From: an uncultured Roseburia sp.
Lineage (GTDB): Bacteria; Bacillota; Clostridia; Lachnospirales; Lachnospiraceae
Length of the DNA: 42,189 nucleotides
Assembly: GCA_900756925.1 (NCBI GenBank)
Contig: CAAELX010000003.1
Location: 1-42,189, forward strand
Direction: 5' to 3'
The position numbers and the translations under genes are program-made. A model generated the notes under the pieces. It saw only the letters and a list, made by a program, of their open reading frames with translations, was not told the DNA's origin and did no database searches. Below are positions 14,252 through 22,705 of the stretch, piece by piece (the first letter of the stretch is position 1; the number at the start of each line of letters is the position of its first letter).

Positions 14252-15982
14252 CTATGCACGGTAACGGTTCAGACACGCATAAATTTCCTGTTTTCTCGGC
14301 AGTGCATAACCTCCGGAGATCCGTCCGCGGTCCGCCACAAATCCCATGCCGTCTTCGGTAATCTTTTTCCAGAGAAACTCTGCTGTATCAGAAATAGTTC
14401 TCTTTCCATCCGAGAGATGTTCCACCGCATATTTTAACAGCATGCCAAGGTATGCCGTCTGCTCGCTGTCAATAAGCTGCTCGACATAGCGCAGATCTAC
14501 ATGCTGCTTTCCAAGCAAAAACCCGTCCACACCAAGTGTCTTTAACTTCCACTGTTCCGGCTCATCTTTTCTCACCTCGCCGCTCCGGTAATCTCTTCTT
14601 CTCGTTCCGCCGTTTTTCTCCTTTTCCATCCTGCGGTTACTCTCCGGAAACCGGAAAGTCTTTGGCTGCTCTTTCGATACCGGGAATTGTCCACAGAGCT
14701 GCTTTGCTTTCTCCGTGATATCCACAGGTACATAGCAGTCCATCTGGATCACTGTGTCTGCGATGTGGAAAAAAGCGCCGGAGCTCCCGGCAACTAAGAT
14801 GGTAGACATTCCCGCTTTTTCATATAATTCCACAGCGCGCGATACGAACGGTGTGATCGGCTCCTTTTCCGGGCTGACCACCTGCTGCATAAATGCGTCA
14901 CGCACCATAAAGTTTGTGGCAGAAGTATCCTCATCAAGCAGGATCAGCCTGCTTCCTGCCTCCATGCTCTCCACGATTCCGGCAGCCTGTGATGTGCTTC
15001 CGCTCGCATCCTCCGTGGAAAAATGTTTCGTATCCTTCCCGTTTGGCAGGTCATTGATAAAGAGGGAAATATCCGTATCCTTTATAAATCGTCCATCCTC
15101 CGCGCGAAGCTTCACTGCTGTCTCGTCCGTGATGACATACTCTCTTCCATCCCCGGCAATATGGTTGTAAACACCAAGCTCTAACGCATTTAGCAGCGTC
15201 GATTTTCCATGGTAACCGCCACCGACAATCAGTGTGATCCCCTCGCGGATTCCCATTCCAGTGATCTTCCCTTTATGTGGTAGGGAAAGCTCCACACGCA
15301 TGGAATCCGGGGATGTAAAACGCACCGCCTGCTTCATCGGTCTCTGTGAGATGCCGCTCTCCCTCGGCAGGATCGCTCCATCTGCGACAAATGCCACATA
15401 GCCGTGCTCCTTCAGCCAGTCCCTCACCGCCTGCTGGTCTTTTGCAAGTTCAATCACGTTTTTTATCTTTTCCGGCTTTAAGTTTCTATAATAAAAAGCA
15501 TGTTCCACACATGCCGGAAGGTATTCAAACAAAATTTTTTCCAGCTCCCTTGCATGAATCGTCCTGCCATTTGCCGGGAAGCCGACGGAAAATCTTGCCA
15601 CAATCTCCCTCTCCCCCACTTCACAGGCCGTCCGCTTTAACACTTCCTGCCCGCAGGACGTGACGGAGATCTGCCCGCTCTTTCCGGATCCCTTCGCCTT
15701 ATAGGTGTATTTGCGGATCTCCTCCCCGAAAGTGCGCAGCAGCTCATCTGCAAGTGCTGTGCGTGTCAGATCGTCTTTACAGGTAAATTCCGGGAAACCA
15801 GCTTCCTTTCTGTCTACCGTCACGCGAACCTGGGAAGGCGCTGCAAACGGGTCTCCCTGTACGTGGTCGATAGAAAGTGTGTATTTCGGAAACTGATAGC
15901 TTCCCTGTAACGATTTGTATAACGGATAACTTTTATGGTCGATGCTTCTTAACTGCTCTCTTAAATCAGTCTGTGTCTTCAT
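14252..15982 (-). CDS. ABC-class predicted ATPase (COG3044 type)
   Basis: A 576-residue soluble protein of the 'predicted ATPase of the ABC class' family (PF09818), whose structural relative is the RNA-binding protein MRB1590 of trypanosomes. The N-terminal domain (about 1-240) is followed by a nucleotide-binding core with Walker A GGGYHGKST at 254-262. An insertion rich in charged residues comes next, then Walker B LILLDEDTSATNF and the late conserved GSSGAFFHIADTVIQMD. No membrane segment or permease is present, so this is not a transporter. The physiological role is not established; nucleic-acid binding is suggested by the relative and by the adjacent RNA helicase gene 75 bases upstream. 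AAAGGAAGGATC precedes the ATG. Confidence 0.87.
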   Translation of the reverse strand: MKTQTDLREQLRSIDHKSYPLYKSLQGSYQFPKYTLSIDHVQGDPFAAPSQVRVTVDRKEAGFPEFTCKDDLTRTALADELLRTFGEEIRKYTYKAKGSGKSGQISVTSCGQEVLKRTACEVGEREIVARFSVGFPANGRTIHARELEKILFEYLPACVEHAFYYRNLKPEKIKNVIELAKDQQAVRDWLKEHGYVAFVADGAILPRESGISQRPMKQAVRFTSPDSMRVELSLPHKGKITGMGIREGITLIVGGGYHGKSTLLNALELGVYNHIAGDGREYVITDETAVKLRAEDGRFIKDTDISLFINDLPNGKDTKHFSTEDASGSTSQAAGIVESMEAGSRLILLDEDTSATNFMVRDAFMQQVVSPEKEPITPFVSRAVELYEKAGMSTILVAGSSGAFFHIADTVIQMDCYVPVDITEKAKQLCGQFPVSKEQPKTFRFPESNRRMEKEKNGGTRRRDYRSGEVRKDEPEQWKLKTLGVDGFLLGKQHVDLRYVEQLIDSEQTAYLGMLLKYAVEHLSDGKRTISDTAEFLWKKITEDGMGFVADRGRISGGYALPRKQEIYACLNRYRA

Positions 15983-16057
15983 GATCTGATCCTTCCTTTT
16001 CTTTTTCTGTGCATGTCAGATGCCTCTTTCCGGCAGATTTCCCTACCGTATGGTCAT

Positions 16058-18112
16058 CTACCTGCTCTCTGCCCATCTCGCCCGCTTTGCTCTCTGTCGG
16101 TTCCTGCAGTCCTCACACATCCGGTACGGATACATCGCCGGCAGGATCTTTCTGCAGACCGTACAGCGCTTTCTGCTGTCCTGCTTGGAATACTTTAACC
16201 GGTCGATGATGCCAAGGGAGCATGCCTCCTTCTCCTCCACGATCTGATGGAAAAAATCCGGCGATGTGCACTTTGTTTTTCTCGCGAATGCAAAGTACAG
16301 GTCTAACACTTTATAATTATACTCTAACGTATCAAGTCCGTCCCCTGATAAAAGATCATAATTCAAAAATGGTTCAATCTCAATCCCTTCGTAAAGCATT
16401 GTGCACAGGTGCGTCCACACTTTATAAATTCCGGTCTTTAATTCCGATGGGATGCAGATCAGGTCCCACATCGCCTCTTTCGTAAACTGTGGACAGTTCG
16501 CCTCTAAGAACCGGCACTTGATCAGATTCTCTGTCATATCCGCCTTCTTAAACATTCCCTGATCCTCGATCTTCGCCCAGCGCTCCATTGTCTCAGAGAG
16601 CTTCATGTCAAGCTGTAGCAGTGTATCCGGCATCTGAATACAGGCATATGCCATCTTTCTCTGCGGCGCGTAAAGCTGCCTGCGCAGATATTCGCTGTCC
16701 TCTAACGCATTGACATAACCTTTTTCATACATGCCCTTCCGTCCTGCCCTGCCTGCAATCTGCTTGATTTCCTGCCCTTTCAGCTTCCTGCTGATTACAC
16801 CGTCGTACTTCTCGTCCTGCAAAAAAACAATACGCTCAATCGGCAGATTAATCCCCATCCCGATTGCATCTGTCGCTACAACCAGATCGGTCTCGCCGTC
16901 ATAGAACTTCCGCATCTCTTCTTTGCGCACACTGTACGGCAGTGCCCCGTAAATCACGCTCGGTCTGTATCCCTCACTCTCTAATTCTGCAGCCGTCTGT
17001 AACACTGCTTTTCTGGAAAATGTGATCAGGGCATCATGCGGTCTCACACTGTCCGGATAGGAAAAAGCCTCCTGTTCGAATACAAGCGGAATCTCCCTCT
17101 TATGGTTCACAATCTCATAGGTATCCCCGCAGGCATACACGATCTGTTTGATGATATCAAGTGCATCCGGTGCCATACAGACGTGAATTCTTTTCGACAA
17201 GCAGCCCAAAATCGCTCTCGTCCACGCCCAGCCTCTTGCCGGATCCTCAATCATCTGTGCCTCGTCAATCACACAGACTTTATATTCATGGCTGACATCC
17301 AACATCTCCACCGTGGAAGACATATGCACACAGCCCTCCCTGATATCCGCTTCCTCCCCAGTCAGCATGGAGCACTCCACCCCGGCCTGCAGCAGTCTCT
17401 CCTGTGTCTCAAGGGCAAGCAGGCGGAGCGGTGCCAGATAGACACCTGAGGCCGCATGCATCATCTCCTCTACTGCCTCATAAGTCTTTCCAGTGTTCGT
17501 CATGCCGACATGCAGGATAAAATGCCTGCTCATCGCACGTGCCGCCGGATATAACAGTGTGTAATCGTCCGGGATATGGTCAAGCAGCGCCCTCGCATTC
17601 TTCACCACCGTAAACTGCTCGTAATTTGGATTGACCGTCATCATGAACAGACAGTCGTCCTGTGATGTCTTTGCAAAGAAGTGGTCTGTCAGAAGGTCTG
17701 CCAATCGGCTTAACATAGAATCATAAATATTTTCCCGGAAAACACCATACTCCTCCGGCAGTTCCTCCACTTTTATTTTCAGTTTCAGCTGGCTGTAAAT
17801 TGAAACATTCACAAAATTATCCAGACAGCGGTAACGCTTTTTCTGTTTTCCTGTTATCGTATAAAGATCATACCGGAACGATGCCTTGTTCTGCTGTCTG
17901 TAGATGGCAAGCAGTGTCTCCTCCGTCAGCGGAACAAAATTCTTTTTTTTCATGACATACAGCTCCCTCGCGCCGAGTGCGCGGCGCAAAAGCTGGTTCA
18001 TGGTCTGATCCATGGACTTTTGCAGTTCTGTACTGTAGAAGTTCGGAAGCTCTTTCTGGACAGATTTCTTTATGTAGGTGTGGATTGCTTTATTCGGTGT
18101 TCTTTTTGGCAT
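16058..18112 (-). CDS. Suv3-like superfamily 2 RNA helicase
   Basis: ATP-dependent helicase resembling mitochondrial Suv3, 684 residues. After a 190-residue N-terminal region come HVGMTNTGKT (Walker A, about 201-210) and APLRLLALE (Ia). Motif II is VIDEAQMI at 281-288, a DEAQ box like the DE.QM of Suv3. Then come YGALPYSVRKEEM, LVVATDAIGMGINLPIERIVF and QIAGRAGRKG (motif VI). A Suv3 C-terminal-type segment follows. The end carries a four-cysteine zinc-ribbon-like tail, CTVCRKILPA...CEDCRN. Suv3 unwinds RNA for degradation, so a similar role in RNA turnover is inferred. It probably forms an operon with the ABC-class ATPase gene. Confidence 0.88.
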   Translation of the reverse strand: MPKRTPNKAIHTYIKKSVQKELPNFYSTELQKSMDQTMNQLLRRALGARELYVMKKKNFVPLTEETLLAIYRQQNKASFRYDLYTITGKQKKRYRCLDNFVNVSIYSQLKLKIKVEELPEEYGVFRENIYDSMLSRLADLLTDHFFAKTSQDDCLFMMTVNPNYEQFTVVKNARALLDHIPDDYTLLYPAARAMSRHFILHVGMTNTGKTYEAVEEMMHAASGVYLAPLRLLALETQERLLQAGVECSMLTGEEADIREGCVHMSSTVEMLDVSHEYKVCVIDEAQMIEDPARGWAWTRAILGCLSKRIHVCMAPDALDIIKQIVYACGDTYEIVNHKREIPLVFEQEAFSYPDSVRPHDALITFSRKAVLQTAAELESEGYRPSVIYGALPYSVRKEEMRKFYDGETDLVVATDAIGMGINLPIERIVFLQDEKYDGVISRKLKGQEIKQIAGRAGRKGMYEKGYVNALEDSEYLRRQLYAPQRKMAYACIQMPDTLLQLDMKLSETMERWAKIEDQGMFKKADMTENLIKCRFLEANCPQFTKEAMWDLICIPSELKTGIYKVWTHLCTMLYEGIEIEPFLNYDLLSGDGLDTLEYNYKVLDLYFAFARKTKCTSPDFFHQIVEEKEACSLGIIDRLKYSKQDSRKRCTVCRKILPAMYPYRMCEDCRNRQRAKRARWAESR

Positions 18113-18274
18113 AGCGGTTCTTCCTGTCTGTTTTGGTTTGTTTCGTTGTTCCTTTTACTGTTTTTCCAAAATATAATTTATTATAGCAGTTCTACATTTG
18201 TCTGTCATTAACTATTTTAAAATTCGTCTGCATTTCTTCATTTTGACATCTTATTCAAAATCAGATTTTACCGA

Positions 18275-18312
18275 AAAAAAGACCTGTGCACAGTTGCACA
18301 AGCCTTTTTATT
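18275..18312 (-). terminator. Terminator of the hcp gene
   Basis: AAAAAGACCTGTGCA (18276-18290) pairs with TGCACAAGCCTTTTT (18295-18309). Both imperfect positions become G-U wobbles only on the minus strand. The stem is followed there by a run of seven T, and it sits 45 bases after the hcp stop. Confidence 0.8.
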
Positions 18313-18357
18313 TTTAATGAAACTTCTATTCTGATTTTGTCCTGTTTCTCCGTCTGA

Positions 18358-20040
18358 TTATACTCCTGTTTCCACCTGCTTTAAGCAGCTTTTGAGGTCA
18401 TCCTCCGGATTGCTGATCTGCTTAAGGTCAAACGTATCCACAAGATACTGTAATACATTCGGGCTTAAGAAAGCCGGGAGCGTCGGTCCTAAATAAATCC
18501 CCTTAATTCCAAGACTTAACAGTGCCAAAAGATCTGCGACTGCTTTCTGCTCATACCACGATACAATCAAGGTCAGCGGTAAGCTGTTCACATCGGTATC
18601 AAAAGCATCCGCCAGGGCTGTCGCAATGCGGATGGCAGAATACACATCGTTACACTGCCCGATATCCAAAAGCCTTGGCAGTCCTGCCACTTCCCCGAAT
18701 TCTAATTTGTTAAAACGGTACTTGCCACAGGCGAGCGTTAAGATCATACAGTCTTTCGGCACGGCTTTGGCAAATTCTGTATAATAATTTCTTCCGGGTC
18801 TCGCACCATCACAGCCTCCGATCAGAAAGAAATGACGGATTTTTCCTTCCTTCACTGCACCAACGATCTGGTCTGCATAGCTTAATGTGGCATGATGTCC
18901 GAACCCGACTAAAATCTCCTTCGGTTCTTTCTCCTCCATAAAACCTCCCAGTTCGATTGCCTGCTTTATGATCCCGCTGAAATCCTTTTCCCCGTTCTCC
19001 TTTTTCCCGATATACTTCACGCCTTCCCAGCCTACCACATTTGTGCTGTAAATCCTGTCCTTATAGCCCTCCCGCGGGCGCATCAGGCAGTTTGTCGTCA
19101 TAAGGATACAGCCCGGAAGGTTGTCGAACTGTTTCTGCTGATCCTGCCATGCCCCGCCAAAGTTTCCGACAAGATGGGTGTATTTTTTCAGTCCCTGATA
19201 TCCGTGGCATGGAAGCATCTCTCCATGCGTATAGACATTGACACCTGTGCCCTTCGTCTGCTCTAGCAGCATCTCAAGATCCTTTAAATCATGCCCAGAA
19301 ACAATAATAAACGGTCCCTTTCTGTGATGCACATTCACCTTATGCGGCACCGGATTTCCATAGACCGATGTATTCGCCTCATCTAAAACCTTCATCACTT
19401 CGCAGGCATTCTCCCCGGTCCGCATCGTCAGACGGATCAGTTCCTCCACTGTGAGGCTATCATCGGTAAGTGCTGCGAGTGCCTGTAGATAGAAACGGTC
19501 CACCTGTTCGCTGTAATATCCCAGTTCCCTTGCCTGATGTCCGTATGCACTGATTCCTTTCAATCCATACAACACGGTCTGTCTGAGAGAACGGATATCA
19601 ATATCCAGCTCCTGGTCATACATAATCCCGGCAATCGATGCATCTTTTAACATCTCCGTTTTCGTATCCGGAAGATCATATACCGCATGCGCAGGTGGAT
19701 TCTCCCCGTCCCCTGCCCGCTCCCGCAGTTCCTCTTTGATCTGTCCGGACTGCCTCAACAGCTCCACATGCACATCTGCATCAAAGTTTACATTGGTGAG
19801 TGTGGTAAAAAGAACCTTTTCGATAAAACGAATCGTGTCCTTCTCCACCTCCTCGCCGTTCTCAAGCAGCCGGTTTCCATAATAGCTGATCCCTTTCACC
19901 TGAAAGATCAGCAGATCCTGAAGCCCTGCAATCTCCGGTGTCTTTCCGCAGACACCGAGTCTGGTGCACCCTTTTCCATTAGCTGTCTGCTCGCACTGAT
20001 AGCAGAACATCTCATAATTCAAATCCATATTATTGCTCAT
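18358..20040 (-). CDS. hcp: Hybrid cluster protein (hydroxylamine/NO reductase)
   Basis: Iron-sulfur-oxygen hybrid cluster protein, 560 residues, active in the cytoplasm of anaerobes as a nitric oxide or hydroxylamine reductase. The N-terminal cluster motif CYQCEQTANGKGCTRLGVCG has the C-x2-C-x8-C-x5-C spacing of the anaerobe class (Cys13, 16, 25, 31). Hybrid-cluster ligand regions are visible as SGHDLKDLE, THGEMLPCHGY, NFGGAWQDQ, MTTNCLM, GGCDGARPGRNYYTEFA and LACGKYRFNK. The frame opens 8 codons earlier, but the ATG at 20040 has an AGAGGT ribosome site. It is monocistronic with a good terminator. No NADH-oxidoreductase partner (hcr) is present, as is common in Clostridia. Confidence 0.94.
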   Translation of the reverse strand: MSNNMDLNYEMFCYQCEQTANGKGCTRLGVCGKTPEIAGLQDLLIFQVKGISYYGNRLLENGEEVEKDTIRFIEKVLFTTLTNVNFDADVHVELLRQSGQIKEELRERAGDGENPPAHAVYDLPDTKTEMLKDASIAGIMYDQELDIDIRSLRQTVLYGLKGISAYGHQARELGYYSEQVDRFYLQALAALTDDSLTVEELIRLTMRTGENACEVMKVLDEANTSVYGNPVPHKVNVHHRKGPFIIVSGHDLKDLEMLLEQTKGTGVNVYTHGEMLPCHGYQGLKKYTHLVGNFGGAWQDQQKQFDNLPGCILMTTNCLMRPREGYKDRIYSTNVVGWEGVKYIGKKENGEKDFSGIIKQAIELGGFMEEKEPKEILVGFGHHATLSYADQIVGAVKEGKIRHFFLIGGCDGARPGRNYYTEFAKAVPKDCMILTLACGKYRFNKLEFGEVAGLPRLLDIGQCNDVYSAIRIATALADAFDTDVNSLPLTLIVSWYEQKAVADLLALLSLGIKGIYLGPTLPAFLSPNVLQYLVDTFDLKQISNPEDDLKSCLKQVETGV

Positions 20041-20095
20041 CACATACCTCTTTTCTTTTTTCATTCAGAGGTAGTATGGGCAGACAGCTGGGATT

Positions 20096-20328
20096 TTATC
20101 CGTTTAACGGATGCTGCAGATTTTTGTAAATCTGATCCATATCATACTCCGATGCTGCATTTAACACTGCTTCATAAAATGGTCTGATGAAATCTGTGGA
20201 TTCTTCCATTTCCTCTGTTTCTTCTCCCTCTTTGATGTCCTGGAAAACAGTAACTCCAACATGGCAATCAGCTCATTTTTCGACTGTTCCATATTCTCAC
20301 TCTCGCGGATGCAGATCACAATGCCTTT
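20096..20328 (-). pseudogene. Frameshifted coding remnant, unrecognised
   Basis: Two overlapping minus-strand frames read like one broken protein. Frame one (20328 to about 20250) encodes KGIVICIRESENMEQSKNEL. The continuation is in another frame (20272-20096) and reads VTVFQDIKEGEETEEMEEST, then DFIRPFYEAVLNAASEYDMD, and ends NLQHPLNG. Both have protein-like composition, but neither is a complete gene with a ribosome site, and a stop (TAG, 20331-20329) cuts the upstream side. I do not recognise the family; the acidic helical tail would fit a signalling-protein C-terminus, but this is a guess. Confidence 0.35.
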
Positions 20329-20345
20329 CTATTTTTTAGGAAAAA

Positions 20346-20373
20346 AGAAACCCTGCATCTCTACAGGATTTCT
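20346..20373 (-). terminator. Terminator of the lepB-CDF-arsC' transcript
   Basis: On the minus strand AGAAATCCTG, an 8-base loop and CAGGGTTTCT form a 10-pair stem (one U-G wobble on that strand), followed by a T-run. It lies 10 bases after the stop of the ArsC-family remnant. Confidence 0.75.
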
Positions 20374-20382
20374 TTCTACCGG

Positions 20383-20583
20383 TTATCCTATTAACTTCTC
20401 CGTCCACTCTGCTTCCTTAAATCCCGTCAGCACCATGTCCCCTTCCACAATGACCGGGCGCTTTACGAGCATCCCATCCGTCGCCAGCAAACGTAACTGT
20501 TCCTCTTCGCTCATGGATGGCAACTTCTCTTTTAATTGCATATTTTTATAGAGGAGACCGCTTGTGTTAAAAAATTTCTTCAT
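20383..20583 (-). pseudogene. ArsC/Spx-family reductase, 5'-truncated
   Basis: The 66 codons match the C-terminal half of the arsenate reductase-like ArsC/Spx/YffB family: KKFFNTSGLLYKNMQLKEKL, then MSEEEQLRLLATDGMLVKRP and a final GFKEAEWTEKLIG. Full members are about 115-120 residues and begin with a thioredoxin-like half carrying the redox Cys (C-x2-C or C-x-x-S). That half is completely missing, and the upstream frame hits a TAG five codons before the ATG. The ATG follows AGGAGG with no spacing, so translation is doubtful. It sits directly after the cation-efflux gene. Most likely a decayed gene; a functional half-domain is less likely. Confidence 0.7.
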
Positions 20584-20595
20584 CCTCCTGCTTTT

Positions 20596-21759
20596 CTATA
20601 TATACGAATGATCCACCTTCGCCACCACATAATAGTTCTCGCCAAAGTGCTCCTGCACGTCCTGCAGGATTTCCGTGAGCAGTTCCTCATCTGTCAGCCG
20701 GAAATTAAAGGGTGCCAGCACATCGAAGATCAGATTCGTGTGGGATTCCCCTGTCACCATGCGGAAATCGTGGATGGACAGTTCCTCATCTATTGCTTTG
20801 ATTAACGATACCATTGCCGCCTTCGTCTCACTCACATGCTCATCTGATGTCGCAATCGGATCCATATGAATGGTCGCCTCGCATCCTAATTCTCTGCGCA
20901 GCTCCGTTTCAATATTGTCAATCACATCATGAAGTTCCAAGATATTTCCCTCTGACGGAACCTCTGCATGTAACGAAATCATCTGTCTTCCCGGTCCGTA
21001 ATCATGGACGATCAGGTCATGCATGCCACACACCTCCGGGTGGGACATCACAATCTCATCAATCTTCTCCACAAATTCCCTTGCCGGCGGCTGACCGAGC
21101 AGCGGGTTGAGTGTTTCCCTCGCCGCGTCAAACCCTGCGTAACCTACCAGAAATCCTACGACCAGACCGCAATAACCATCAATCTTAATTCCTGTAAAAT
21201 AGGTAAAAACGGATGCAAGCAAAACAACTGTCGTTGCCACCGTATCACTTAAACTGTCTGTTGCTACTGCTTTCATAGCTGTAGAGTCTAACTTTTTCCC
21301 GACAGAGCGGTTATAATATGCCATATATAACTTCACAAGAATCGATGCGATCAAAATCACAGCGACTACTACCGTGAACTCAGTCTCTTCCGGATGAAGG
21401 ATCTTTCCGATAGAATCCCGGATCAGCTCATAGCCCATCAGAAGAATCGCCGCTGCGACAACCAGCCCGGATATGTACTCAATCCGGCCGTGACCAAACG
21501 GATGCTCTGTGTCCGGCTTTGCCCCTGCAAGTTTGAATCCGAGTAACGTGACAACAGACGAACCGGCATCCGAAAGGTTGTTAAATGCATCTGCTGTGAT
21601 TGCAATCGAATTGCTGAACGTTCCCGCCAGAAATTTACCCACAAAAAGAAAGATGTTAAGGCAGACTCCCACAATCCCGCACAGCATTCCATAAGCCTCT
21701 CTGAGCTTATTCTTATCCTCCGTGTCCTTTATGAATATTTTTGCAAGCAATGTGATCAT
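20596..21759 (-). CDS. Cation diffusion facilitator (Zn2+/Fe2+/Mn2+ efflux)
   Basis: Membrane exporter of divalent metal ions, CDF family, 387 residues. Six hydrophobic helices occupy about residues 20-215. The helix-2 metal-site signature is SNSIAITADAFNNLSDAGSS (D-x3-D type). It is followed by the classic loop HPFGHGRIEYISGLVVA and by AVATDSLSDTVAT with the second Asp pair. The C-terminal cytoplasmic dimerisation domain has GMHDLIVHDYGPG and ISLHAEVPSEGNILELHDVI. The protein is longer than minimal CDFs (about 300), with an extra C-terminal domain (about 310-387). It starts 15 bases after lepB with GGAGGGATAAGCG, so it is in one operon with it. The metal cannot be assigned. Confidence 0.92.
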   Translation of the reverse strand: MITLLAKIFIKDTEDKNKLREAYGMLCGIVGVCLNIFLFVGKFLAGTFSNSIAITADAFNNLSDAGSSVVTLLGFKLAGAKPDTEHPFGHGRIEYISGLVVAAAILLMGYELIRDSIGKILHPEETEFTVVVAVILIASILVKLYMAYYNRSVGKKLDSTAMKAVATDSLSDTVATTVVLLASVFTYFTGIKIDGYCGLVVGFLVGYAGFDAARETLNPLLGQPPAREFVEKIDEIVMSHPEVCGMHDLIVHDYGPGRQMISLHAEVPSEGNILELHDVIDNIETELRRELGCEATIHMDPIATSDEHVSETKAAMVSLIKAIDEELSIHDFRMVTGESHTNLIFDVLAPFNFRLTDEELLTEILQDVQEHFGENYYVVAKVDHSYI

Positions 21760-21774
21760 CGCTTATCCCTCCTG

Positions 21775-22425
21775 TCATTCTGAATAGTCCTTTAGCTTTC
21801 CAAAATCCCGGATCGGCCAGTAAGTAAAGACCGCTTTTCCAAGAATCTTATCCCTCGCCACATAGGTATTGGTCCAGTATCTTGCATCCCAGGAATCGTT
21901 CCTGTTATCTCCCATCACAAGATAATGCCCTTCCGGTACCTCAAACGTGTAGGGACCTGTCGCCACGATCCAGTCCTCTTTGAGATAATCCTCCTCCAAT
22001 GGCTCCTCGGATCCGTTAATATAAATCTTCGCATCCCGGATCTCCACCGTTTCGCCCGGCAGTCCGATCACACGCTTTACATACGTCTCCTTCTCATCAT
22101 CCGGATACTTGAATACGACCACGTCCCCACGCTCCGGTCCGTCCTTGATATAGGCAAGACGGTTGCCGATCAGACGGTCCCCCGGCATAATCGTATTTTC
22201 CATGGAGCCCGTCGGTACATGCATGTTGATGATCAGGCAGTTTTTGATAAAAAGCGCTGCGAGAATTGCTGCCACAAAATAGAGTATCCAGCTTAGGATC
22301 TCTTTTACGGAAGATCTTTTCTCTGATTCCTTTCCGGATTTTGTGGACTGATCTAAACGTTCTCTTGCTTCTTTTCCAATATCCTGGCTATTATCATTCA
22401 GATCTTCTATTTCAAGATTATTCAT
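21775..22425 (-). CDS. lepB: Signal peptidase I
   Basis: Membrane serine protease that removes signal peptides from exported proteins, 216 residues. A charged cytoplasmic N-terminus of about 42 residues is longer than in Bacillus SipS. It leads to one membrane anchor (ILSWILYFVAAILAALFI). The extracellular catalytic domain has Ser74 in VPTGSMENTI (box B), the general base Lys117 in TYVKRVIGLPGE (box D) and the box E motif YLVMGDNRNDSWDARYW. All catalytic parts are present. The gene is followed closely by the CDF gene and preceded by a remarkable structured leader (22471-22592). Confidence 0.95.
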   Translation of the reverse strand: MNNLEIEDLNDNSQDIGKEARERLDQSTKSGKESEKRSSVKEILSWILYFVAAILAALFIKNCLIINMHVPTGSMENTIMPGDRLIGNRLAYIKDGPERGDVVVFKYPDDEKETYVKRVIGLPGETVEIRDAKIYINGSEEPLEEDYLKEDWIVATGPYTFEVPEGHYLVMGDNRNDSWDARYWTNTYVARDKILGKAVFTYWPIRDFGKLKDYSE

Positions 22426-22470
22426 GGTTTATTGACTTCCTTTTCTTTGTATATGAAATAAACTCAGTCC

Positions 22471-22592
22471 GCAGTGCTCAGCCTGGGAAATCTGCATTTT
22501 ACCAGGCTGACGGGCGTTCGCCCTATCCCCAGACAAGGAGAAGGCATCCCGCCTGCAAGCAGTCGGATACCTTCTCCTTGCCTGGGCACTGC
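22471..22592 (-). ncRNA. Candidate structured RNA / leader of lepB
   Basis: A compact 122-base fold is closed by GCAGTGC (22471-22477) with GCACTGC (22586-22592). Inside are CAGCCTGG/CCAGGCTG (22479-22486, 22502-22509), GGGCG/CGCCC (22512-22516, 22519-22523) and a 22-pair helix (22528-22549 with 22565-22586). The long helix has an apical CTGC/GCAG. Helix 1 and the long helix compete for one base (22586). The two irregular pairs in the long helix are A-C mismatches on the plus strand but G-U wobbles on the minus strand, so the RNA is probably made from the minus strand, toward lepB. It ends 46 bases before the lepB ATG. It matches no class I can name; a dispersed extragenic repeat is the main alternative. 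Confidence 0.55.
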
Positions 22593-22640
22593 TCATTGCT
22601 AACTCACATTTTACCACACTCTCCCATAAATAGAAACACG

Positions 22641-22684
22641 AAAAAAAGAAGCTGTCACAGGAATGCTTCTTCTCCTGTGACAGC
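22641..22684 (-). terminator. Terminator of the iscS-iscU operon
   Basis: On the minus strand GCTGTCACAGGA pairs perfectly over 12 bases with TCCTGTGACAGC around a 10-base loop and is followed by TTCTTTTTTT. It lies 22 bases after the iscU stop. Confidence 0.85.
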
Positions 22685-22705
22685 CTCTCATCAGATTTTT
22701 CAATC

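Noticed and set aside
17852..17865. TGTTATCGTATAAA inside the Suv3-like helicase gene, resembling the LacI operator
   Set aside because: The right half lacks the ACA dyad end and it lies deep in coding sequence; a chance match is more likely.
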